From Mytilus edulis (lineage: Eukaryota; Mollusca; Bivalvia; Mytilida; Mytilidae): a stretch of 64,000 nucleotides of DNA. The translations under genes and the position numbers were made by a program. The stretch is from NCBI RefSeq assembly GCF_963676685.1, contig NC_092355.1, forward strand, positions 81,063,176 through 81,127,175, given 5' to 3'. Below the pieces are notes generated by a model. The model was not told where the DNA came from and searched no databases. It saw only the letters and a program-made list of their open reading frames with translations. Positions 55,591 through 64,000 of this stretch are shown here, one piece after another. The number at the start of each line of letters is the position of its first letter. Positions within the stretch are counted from its first letter, which is position 1.

Positions 55591-58010
55591 GTCATTTGAT
55601 GGTTGGTTGGGTTTATTTGGTGTGCTGGCAGCATTTTGATTCCTATCAGTACTAATTTTTTGTATAAAGTGTAGTTTTTACATGTTTAAAACTGTTTGAA
55701 AAAATATTAAATGAGAAAATCATCATCTGAGAAAGAATTGTATTGCTTTATTACACAAAGACTAAGTATACTTGTGAATACAAGATGTGGAGTATATATA
55801 AATGAGACAACAAGCCTACAACATAACAAAATAAAGACCAAATATGAATACAAGGAGATGTGGTGTTTATGTTCATGGACAGCAACCCAACAGCATAGAT
55901 AAATTAAATAATGAATAAAAATAAATACAAGGAGATGTGGTTAAATGTTCATGGACAGCAACCTACAGCTTAAATAGATAAGATAAAGACCAAACATGAA
56001 TACAAGATGCTGGGTACAGGTCCAAAGCCAGCAACCCTACAACATTAATGAACAAAATAAAGACCAAACATGAATACAAGTAGATGTGGGTTATATTTCT
56101 ATGAACAGCAACCCAACAGCACAAATAAGCAAAATAAAGACCAAACATGAATACAAGGACATGTGAGGTATATGACAATGAACAGCAACTCTACAGCACA
56201 AATAAACAAAATAAAGACCAAACATACATATGAGTAAAAGGACATATGGGATGTATGTCCATGGACAGCAACCCTACAGCACAAATGAACAAAATATGTA
56301 CACCATATTGAAATAGAATAACAGCTAGAGTAGTTTACAAGGCAGTTTGTGACCAGTAATATTATATACTAGTAAAAAGTTCATTTCGTAAAACTAATCC
56401 ATAAAAATAAAGATGTAGTATTATTACCTATATGACATTTTTCCAACATACTTCAAATAAGTGGATGTAAGCAATTGTAGGTTAAAAACGATCTTCAGAA
56501 ATGATAAAAATGCATAACATATAGCTACATTCGGCCATTAAAGACCATGACATGAAAATGTGCATAAGATGATTCAAATAGAAATATTGATAAAAAGTAC
56601 CCAAACAGGTATCAGAAAATCTTTAAAAACCCAATGCACTGATCTAAACAAAAATTCAGATTCTGAAATCGAGCTCAATGCCAACTGTAGTGGTACACAT
56701 GGACACCATAAAAATCCCACTGCAGTATTTACATACAAAATAATATCCCAGTGCAGTGTACAAATGGAAAATCGTTAAAAACAATCAAAACTACACAATA
56801 TATAATGCTAGTCAAAACTACACATATAATGCTAGTCAAAACTACACATTATATAATGCTAGTCAAAACTACACATCATATTATGCTAGTCATTTGATGG
56901 TTGGTTGTTTTTTTTGGTGTGACGGCAGCATTTTGATTCATATCATTACTAATTTTTTGTATGAAGTGGACTTTATACATGATTAAAACTGTTTGAAAAA
57001 ATATTAAATGAGAAAATCATCATCTGAGAAAGAATTGTATTGCTTTATTACACAAAGACTAAGTGTGTATACAAGATGTGGAGTATATATAAATGAGGCA
57101 GCAACCCTATATAACATAAATGAACAAAATAAAGACCAAATATGAATACAAGGAGATGTGGTGTTTATGTCCATGGACAGCAACCCAACAGCATAGATAA
57201 ATTAAATAATGAATAAAAATAAATACAAGGAGATGTGGTTAAATGTTCATGGACAGCAACCTACAGCTTAAATAGATAAGATAAAGACCAAACATGAATA
57301 CAAGATGCTGGGTATAGGTCCAAAGGCAGCAACCCTACAACATAAATGAACAAAATAAAGACCAAACATGAATACAAGTAGATGTGCGGTATATGACAAT
57401 GAACAGCAACTCTACAGCACAAATAAACAAAATAAAGACCAAACATACATATGAGTAAAAGGACATATGGGATGTATGTCCATGGACAGCAACCCTACAG
57501 CACAAATGAACAAAAAATGTACACCATATTGAAATAGAATAACAGCTAGAGTAGTTTACAAGGCAGTTTGTGACCAGTAATATTATATACTAGTAAAAAG
57601 TCCTAGTTCGTAAAACTAATCCATAAAAATAAAGATGTAGTATTATTACCTATATGACATTTTTCCAACATACTTCAAATAAGTGGATGTAAGCAATTGT
57701 AGGTTAAAAACGATCTTCAGAAATGCGAAAAACGCATAACATATAGCTACATTCGGCCATTAAAGACCATGACATGAAAATGTGAGATGATTCAAATAGA
57801 AATATTGATAAAAAGTACCCAAACAGGCATCAGAAAATCTTTAAAAACCCAATGCACTGATCTAAACAAAAATTCAGTTTCTGAAATCGAGCTCAATGCC
57901 AACTGTAGTGGTACACATGGACACCATAAAAATCCCACTGCAGTATTTACATACAAAATAATATCACAGTGCAGTGTACAAATGGAAAATCGTTAAAAAC
58001 AATCCAACTG
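55590..58010. repeat. Tandem segmental duplication, ~1.25 kb x 2
   Basis: 55590-56780 and 56888-58000 are homologous throughout (TCATTTGATGGTTGGTTG, AGAAAATCATCATCTGAGAA, TTCGGCCATTAAAGACCATG, CAGTGTACAAATGGAAAATC), with an internal deletion of about 130 bp in the second. Both contain a ~65-bp sub-repeat (AAATAAAGACCAAACATGAA, TACAAGGAGATGTGG, GGACAGCAACCCAACAGCA). A frame of about 70 codons (56560-56778 and 57787-57996) is shared and nearly unchanged, but the surrounding non-coding DNA is equally unchanged, so this gives no evidence of coding. Confidence 0.8.
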
Positions 58011-59765
58011 CAGTGTACAAAATTTATAGAGGAAACCTTTAAAAAAAAACAAGGTAGTATACGCATGTTAATTCTAACATTTTACTGCAGTGTACGCATG
58101 GAAACAGTTAAAATCTCTCAGCAGTGAACACCTGGCATAGGCGGAACCCGGGGGGGGGGGGGGGGGGGGGGGGGCGCTTTCGTGGGAAAAATTTGGTTGA
58201 TTATATAGGGAATCCGGCCTGAAGCATGACTGGAGCGGGCCCCCCTTAGGAAAAGTTCTGGATCCGCCATTGCCTGGAAACCCTAAAAATCCAACTGCAG
58301 TGTACACATGGAAACAGTCAAAATCTCTCAGCAGACCGTGAACACCTGGAAACCCTCAAAATCCTACTGCAGTGTACACATAAAATCCGTAAAAATATCA
58401 CTTTAGTGTACACCTTAATTGAAACCTTAAAAATCGGATTCCCAATGCAGTGTACACCTGGACATCATACTACGATGTACATATAGAAACTCTAAATCCC
58501 CATTGCCGTGTACACATAGAAACTCGATCTAAAAATCCCATTGCCGTGTACACATAGAAACTCTAAAAATCCCATTGCCGTGTACACATAGAAACTCTAA
58601 AAATCCCATTGCCGTGTACACATAGAAACTCTAAATCCCCATTGCCGTGTACACATAGAAACTCTAAAAATCCCATTGGAGTCAACACATCGAAACTATA
58701 TAAATAAAACTGCAGTACTTAGTCTGTCTAGTGAATAATCGGAAAATTAAAAAAAACATTGAAACCTTTAAAACCACACTGCAATGTACGCATGGCAACC
58801 GTTCAAATCCCACTGTAGTGTACACATGAAAAACATAAAAATCCCAATGCATTCTACAAATAGAAATCCTAAAAATCCCACTGCAGTCCACATGGAAACT
58901 CATTAAATCATACTTAGTTTACACATGGTGACCCCAAAACCGAATGCCATGTACGCATGGAAAATTTAAAAATTCAACTGCAGTGTACACATAGAAAATT
59001 AAAAAAAATCACACTTAAAAAGGCTCTGCAGTGTACACATGGAAATCCTAAAAATCCTAATGTATTGTTCACATGGAAACTCTAAACATACCAGCAAAGC
59101 AGTGTACTCATGGAAACCCTCAAACCCAAAGTTTAGTAGTTTAAGGAACTAACATTTAACTTCAAGGGGTTTTGGGATGTGGTTTTTGATTCCTATAAAA
59201 ACATTCCAATGCCCAAATTGATGAAAAAAATTTCTGAATCCAGATTTTCCCCCATAGATTATAATATTAAATTTTGCCGAACAAAATAATTTGATTGAAA
59301 GAGGTGAAAAAACAAAATAATTTCAAGTTTTTGACTAAAAATAAACCATAACCCCACTTTTAATAGTTAAATGGGTGCTCCCTTATACATGGAAACTCTT
59401 CAACATCATTGCAGTGTAATGATATGGAAACTTTAATAAAAAATCAATTTAGTGCACACAATCAATGAATAATGATGTATTGAAATTCGAAAAATAACCT
59501 GCAGTATACACATGGAATGATTTAAAAAAGCCCATAAAAAACATGCATTGAAACTCTAAAATTTCCACTGAAGTATACATGGCGATAGAATGATGAAACA
59601 TTATGTATTGAAACTTTAAAACCCTGCTGCATTGTACACATCGAAACTCTAAAGCACTAACGAAGTGTTCACATTGAAACTATAAAACCCCACTGCAGTT
59701 TACAAATCGAAGGCATGAATAAAAATGTATGAAAGCTCCAAACCCTACACTGCAGTGTAAACATG
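58000..59765 (+). repeat. Degenerate ~30-bp repeat, CACTGCAGTGTACACATGGAAAC
   Basis: Over 40 diverged copies of AAAATCCCACTGCAGTGTAC, ACATGGAAACC, with interspersed unrelated pieces (59140-59390). A more uniform sub-array (CCCATTGCCGTGTACACATA, GAAACTCTAAAAAT) lies at 58495-58680. The unit contains the palindrome CACTGCAGTG. Similar words occur in the segmental duplication (56715-56770), showing the array once extended further. Confidence 0.8.
58136..58272 (-). mobile_element. 137-bp inverted-repeat insertion with a poly-G tract
   Basis: Ends CATAGGCGGAACC and GGATCCGCCATTG are imperfect inverted repeats. The 5-bp host sequence CCTGG flanks both sides (58131-58135, 58273-58277), and removing the element restores the normal array reading CACCTGGAAACC. 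It carries a run of 25 G (58150-58174). A minus-strand frame encodes Pro-rich repeats only. Confidence 0.65.
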
Positions 59766-59769
59766 TATG

Positions 59770-60210
59770 ATAGATAACTGAATATGTCAATTATATTCAT
59801 GCAAAAAATTGAAATGTAATTCAGAGACCAGATTGATCTTGCAGACACACTAGTTACACTCCACCAAAAATTGAAGCCGATCTCGCGATTTCTAGAAGTT
59901 AGAACGGGAATAGAATGAAATTCATAGAATAGAACATACTAAACTAGAATAGACTAGACTAAAATAGAATAGAGTATAATGTGGAAAAGACTAGATTGAA
60001 ATATTATAGAATAGAATACGGATATAAAACATACACAAAATTAACATTCCCGTTACTATTCTCCTTCTCAATTTTATATAGACATGCTAAGTAAGAAAGC
60101 TTTATTGTAATGTATGCAAAATGTTTATACATAAAAGCATAGAACAAATAAGCAAAGCACTAAACTAGAAGTTACGTGATCTTACATGCCAAGCAGACGA
60201 AATACGAATT
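59770..60210. other. Intergenic, no gene seen
   Basis: 59930-60020 is an (AGAATAGA)n-like degenerate tract. No exon is seen with confidence. Confidence 0.35.
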
Positions 60211-60211
60211 T

Positions 60212-61885
60212 AAAGAAATCGGTCCTACTAAAACGCGCCCGATAGCGCCCGGGAAAAGAAAATGCGCCCGGGGGGGGGGGGGGAGAGAAAAAGCGCCTGG
60301 GGAAGGAAAATTAGCGCCCGGGAGAATAAAATGATAATATTTTATAACAAATAAAAAAAATAATCATTCACTTGTTTTGTAAATAATCAGTGTCTGATGT
60401 CTAATATTTTCGCAACTGCATGGTGAACACTTTTTTTATGCAAATGTTGATCTAGATTTATCTTTTTATAAAACTAAAACTGTTTCCGAATGGCTATGCT
60501 TATTAGGATTTTAATGCTATAGTTTTTTAAAATTTAAACCAAAGCTCCTGCTTTTTACCCCTTGATTTAACTACGGTACATGTATAGTACTGCTTTATTT
60601 GCTGATTCATTATGTGTAACTCTTTTAATTTTGATTAAATTAATATTTATCTTTGAAATTTAAGTTGTTTTTTACATTTTTCATTTTGATATCGTTTTTC
60701 AGAAACGTGTCTTTTGAAGTTACTGTGACGAAAAAGTGTTTAAGTATGGGGACTTAAACTAAAGTGTGTATTCTTGTGTTTGTGCTTTGTTGTTTGGTGT
60801 CTACGTTTCACACGTCCACAGACGACAAATGCCAAGTATACTCTTTAACAGTGTAACCCTAAAAAATCTCTGGTAGCGTGATTAAGGGAATCCTGGTCAC
60901 ATAAATAAATAAATGGATCCTGGTGTAGTCTGAACGAAGTCTTGCAAGTTAACATAAACACAAAGTCGATTAAAGTTCAATACTGTATTATTCAAAATCC
61001 AAAGTACATGTAACAGTAATACAAGTTTACAACATCTAAACTGCAGGCTCAACAATACGGTGGTATAATCCTAAATCTCCTACATATGCACCTCTCGTAC
61101 ACAAAATCGTCTCTCCTCGTATATCGTATCTCGTATCTACAACTATTTCTCTCTTTTATACTACTCTAATAACCTGATTACAATATGGTTAAATGACTCT
61201 GAACAAAGAAATATTCTACAGGAGCTAAATTACAGGAGCCCGGAGCCCGGAGCCCGGAGCCCGGAGCCCGGAGCCCGGAGCTAAGGTCAATCGAAACTGA
61301 GGTCAACTGAGACACCTGCATCAACTTAGCAAAGGGGCACCAGCTGATTAACATGATTGATTTGACATTTAACAAGTACAATCTGATTGAAGGCGATACA
61401 CATAGATTGTAACATGTGTAAGGAATTACTTTATAACAGTTAATTAGAATAAGTAATCTAATTATACCATGATAATAAAACCCAATGATGCATGTAATAA
61501 ACGAAAAACGTTACATTACATTTTATAAATCTTCCGCATAAACTGTGATCCATTATTATCTGTCTTTCGAAATAGTATTCATATATTCAGTATTGTTAAA
61601 ATTGAAACATTCATAATTGTTTTTGTGCTTTACTACAAATGTCTATTATCTGAAATTGCAAATTACTTGTCTAAAATTAAAAACAAATCAATGTGCATAA
61701 CTTATTTCATCGACACAAACATGACAAAGTTGTCTCATTCCAATAAAATATTTATATATTTTCCCCGGGTGCCTTTTCTTTTCCCCTGGCACTATTTTGT
61801 CTTCCCCGGGCGCTTTTTCTTTTCCTCGGGCGCTTTTTCTTCTCCCGGGCGCTCCCGGGCGCATTTTAGTAGGACCCAAAGAAAT
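60212..61885. mobile_element. 1.66-kb DNA transposon-like element, 8-bp target duplication
   Basis: Ends are inverted: GGTCCTACTAAAACGCGCCC (60221-60240) against GGGCGCATTTTAGTAGGACC (about 61858-61876). The arms, ~110 bp each, consist of repeated GCGCCCGGGAAAAGAAAA-type motifs; the left arm includes a run of 14 G. The element body (60220-61877) is flanked by AAAGAAAT on both sides (60212-60219, 61878-61885). No transposase frame is present, so it is non-autonomous. An 8-bp duplication fits hAT, Merlin or P-type elements, among others. Confidence 0.65.
61235..61281 (+). repeat. (GGAGCCC)n microsatellite, ~6.5 copies
   Basis: Perfect 7-bp repeats inside the preceding element, GC-rich in an AT-rich setting. 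Confidence 0.9.
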
Positions 61886-61916
61886 ATGTGTTTTAAACTT
61901 AAGTTTCATCAGATCA

Positions 61917-63061
61917 TTCAAAATAGGCACTGGCTACGGTTACATGGAAATGTAACAATAATAAAAATATTATTGTTACATTGGAGACTAATTGCCGGAA
62001 TGCAAAGTTGGGTGAGGAACCGATTAATTACAAATGTAACAATAATTACTGAGGCTACGGTTACATTACGTTATTGTTACATGAAAAACAGCAATGTACG
62101 CTAGATTGATTAAACTTAAATCTTCTATAGTTGTATTGCTTCATTCTTTCATATGTACGTAATTTAATACTGATAAATAATAAAATATTATTATTCAACA
62201 AATGGTGTACAACTTGAATAGTTTTACTACGTATTAATGGTTTTGATGTTCTTAAAGATACTACTCAAAATTAGGAGTGTGACTGTCAAAGGCGAAAAAT
62301 ATAGTTCAACGGTTTCACTTTTTTAAAGTATTTAACTGCACACCTACTCTTATTACTGTCATTATACTTTGGACCAATTTTGTGTATGGTGAAAAAAAAT
62401 AAAACTTGGGATGCGTTTTAAACGAAACTGAAACAATATCAAGACATCCTTTTCATACAGCTTTATAACTTGACGCAAATTGGTAATCAAAAGCAAAGTT
62501 TGCTAACTGTAACTTAAATACTAAGAAATTATGTATGCACACGTATCCGTGGAGGACGTAATTTCGTTCATCAAAAATGTACGTAATTTAATACTGATTA
62601 ATAATAAAATATTATTATTCAACAAATGGTGTACAACTTGAATAGTTGTCGGACTTTAAATACAACTTACTGGATTTGTAGAAATGTGTCGGACTTTAAA
62701 TACAACTTACTGGATTTGTAGAAATGTGTCGGACTTTAAATACAACTTACTGGATTTGTATAAATAATTAATTGTCATTGTAAATAAAAAAAAATTACAG
62801 TAAATAAATTGTATGTTATAAAGGTATGTAATAAATGTCCTCAACTTTTATTATTTAGTATATATTACTAGTCCCATCGTACATTGATTTTTTTCATGTA
62901 ACAATAACGCAATGTAACCGTAGCCTCAATAATTATTGTTACATTCGTAATTAAACAGGTCCTTACCCAACCATGCATTCCGGCATTTAGTCTCCAATGT
63001 AACAATAATATTTTTATTATTGTTACATTTCCATGTAACCGTAGCCAGTGCCTTCAAAATA
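61917..63061. mobile_element. Foldback/Mutator-like element with 175-bp arms and 9-bp duplication
   Basis: Arms 61926-62100 and 62878-63052 are close inverted repeats beginning GGCACTGGCTACGGTTACAT. Within each arm, ATGTAACAATAATAAAAATA forms a further hairpin with ATTATTGTTACAT, and GGCTACGGTTACAT occurs twice. Flanks are the direct repeat TTCAAAATA (61917-61925 and 63053-63061), a 9-bp target duplication. Long arms plus 9 bp are typical of Mutator-like elements. The ~780-bp middle is non-coding with its own direct repeats. It lies 31 bp from the neighbouring element at 60212-61885. Confidence 0.7.
62155..62765 (+). repeat. Direct repeats inside the foldback element
   Basis: A 70-bp segment (ATGTACGTAATTTAATACTG...GTACAACTTGAATAGTT) occurs at about 62153-62225 and 62577-62647. 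Right after the second, GTCGGACTTTAAATACAACT, TACTGGATTTGTAGAAATGT is present three times (40 bp; 62648, 62688, 62728). Confidence 0.85.
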
Positions 63062-63069
63062 AAGGTTCC

Positions 63070-63530
63070 GTCATCTGCTGCAATGAACAAATACTGAGCT
63101 TATACGTGCGCCTAATAATGAGTAATTGTCACGGTTCATTCAGTTTCATAAATTTTCAACAAAAAAAATCAACAAAAATCAGCAGGGGACCATTTACCAC
63201 CTTTTCTCGATTCCCGAGTGCAGTTCTGGGAAAGTACGCAAGAATTGTCCTTCTAATTTAATTTTTGTTTGCACACCGTTGTACAGAAATGAACGATGTT
63301 TAGAATAAAGTAATCATATGATTCCAGAAAAGGTATAATTATAGTATTATATAAAATCAATGTTTATTGGAAATTAAGAATACGTTTATTTTTATATAAT
63401 AATCTTGCCAAGAATAAAGAGTATTCCACTCTTAGATCTAACCTAGGGCGGACATCACGTATGTTGTTATAACTTGTGTCAAATCCCTTTTGCTACTTTA
63501 GTTTTGCAAATAAAATATATATTTAAACTC
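63070..63530. other. Intergenic or intronic, no gene seen
   Basis: AT-rich sequence between the foldback element and the candidate exon. A 60-codon plus-strand frame lacks support. Confidence 0.35.
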
Positions 63531-63532
63531 AC

Positions 63533-63679
63533 CCTAACGTTCGACTGGTCCACATTTTATAGCAAGCCAGAACTACTCGCTTCACCTTTACGCGCGCTAC
63601 ATCCTGTTGCGGAAATTTCGGATCTTTTCGAAGAATGTACCATTCGGAAAAGTTGTATATCGTCGAGTTGGCAGGTCGT
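63533..63679 (-). CDS. Probable internal exon of an unidentified gene
   Basis: On the minus strand, a pyrimidine-containing acceptor (TGTATATTTACAG|ACG) and a perfect donor (GTTAGG|GTGAGT) enclose 147 bp. One frame is open throughout and symmetric in phase (enters and leaves in phase 2). It reads ...YNFSEWYILRKDPKFPQQD... then VARVKVKRVVLACYKMWTSR. Residue composition (Trp, Tyr, Lys, Arg, Asp, Pro) is protein-like, and the GC content is far above the flanks. No partner exon lies within 2 kb downstream, where the transposon-like elements sit, so the gene is partial. Family not recognised. Confidence 0.45.
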
Positions 63680-63844
63680 CTGTAAATATACAGTTTTACT
63701 TATTAACAAAAAGGGTTAGAAATTCAGAAGCTCAATTTTACTGACATGAACAATACGTCTATTTATACATATTTTTTATATTGACTAACATACCTATGAT
63801 AACTGATTTAAAAGTTAAACTGCCTTCAAAAAAATATATATTTG

Positions 63845-63905
63845 GAGGATGTTTTTGCTTCTTTGAACTTCAAAGCAAAAACATCCTCTTCTTCTTCTTC
63901 TTCTT
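63845..63905. repeat. 20-bp inverted repeat followed by (CTT)n
   Basis: GAGGATGTTTTTGCTT (63845-63860) pairs with AAGCAAAAACATCCTC (63873-63888), and TTGAA with TTCAA inside. A (CTT)n tract follows at 63886-63905. Confidence 0.8.
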
Positions 63906-64000
63906 AAGTTACTGAATACCATCAACTTTTTAAGGATTAGTTTCCCGCTTTAATATACAAATACAATTTATCCATCTGTACAAATGTTATGTATATAATT

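Noticed and set aside
56560-57996. Pair of ~70-codon frames conserved in two copies
   Set aside because: Both lie in a segmental duplication where non-coding flanks are equally conserved, so the conservation does not indicate coding.
58074-58307. 77-codon minus frame with a poly-proline stretch
   Set aside because: Poly-Pro comes from the 25-G run of a small inserted element.
61625-62104. 159-codon plus-strand frame
   Set aside because: It spans the arm of one transposon-like element and the arm of the next; composition follows the inverted repeats.

Overview
The window looks like nuclear DNA of a marine bivalve, most probably a mussel of the genus Mytilus. It is AT-rich, its genes are split by GT-AG introns, and it is full of dispersed sequence families I recognise from Mytilus genomic DNA: one reading GATGTGGTATGATTG, one around CAGACGCGCGTTTCGTC, one around CTGACTTGGTACAGGC, and one around GGGACGAAAGATACC. 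There are no bacterial operons, rRNA genes, tRNA genes or CRISPR arrays. Most long open frames are tandem repeats without stop codons, not genes.

Layout. 1-5.9 kb: intergenic DNA with dispersed elements and a tRNA-derived SINE. 5.9-7.3 kb: a ~60-bp minisatellite. 7.6-18.6 kb, minus strand: a tandem family of three small genes related to the anti-lipopolysaccharide factor (ALF/scygonadin) family. Two are intact, each with a TATA box, a tiny 5' untranslated exon and two coding exons. The third is a decayed remnant. 20-40 kb: almost no genes, but many minisatellites with units of 34, 39, 40, 45 and 50 bp, including about 55 copies of 50 bp and about 100 copies of 45 bp. 41.2-50.6 kb, minus strand: a four-transmembrane claudin/PMP22-like gene with several candidate first exons and arrays inside its introns and at its exon edges. 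54.1-55.1 kb, plus strand: a two-exon dienelactone-hydrolase-family gene. 55.1-59.8 kb: more tandem repeats and a 1.3-kb segmental duplication. 60.2-63.1 kb: two neighbouring inverted-repeat transposon-like elements, each with visible target-site duplications (8 and 9 bp). 63.5 kb, minus strand: a probable single internal exon of an unidentified gene.

The genes do not form a pathway. The ALF-like genes suggest innate immunity or a function derived from it, the claudin-like gene a membrane or junction role, and the hydrolase cytosolic ester or lactone hydrolysis. The most unusual points are the absence of a signal peptide and of the family disulfide in the mussel ALF-like proteins, and tandem arrays that contain copied splice sites in both the claudin-like and hydrolase genes. 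All identifications come from reading the sequence; no database search was possible. Repeat boundaries are approximate to about 10-20 bp unless stated.
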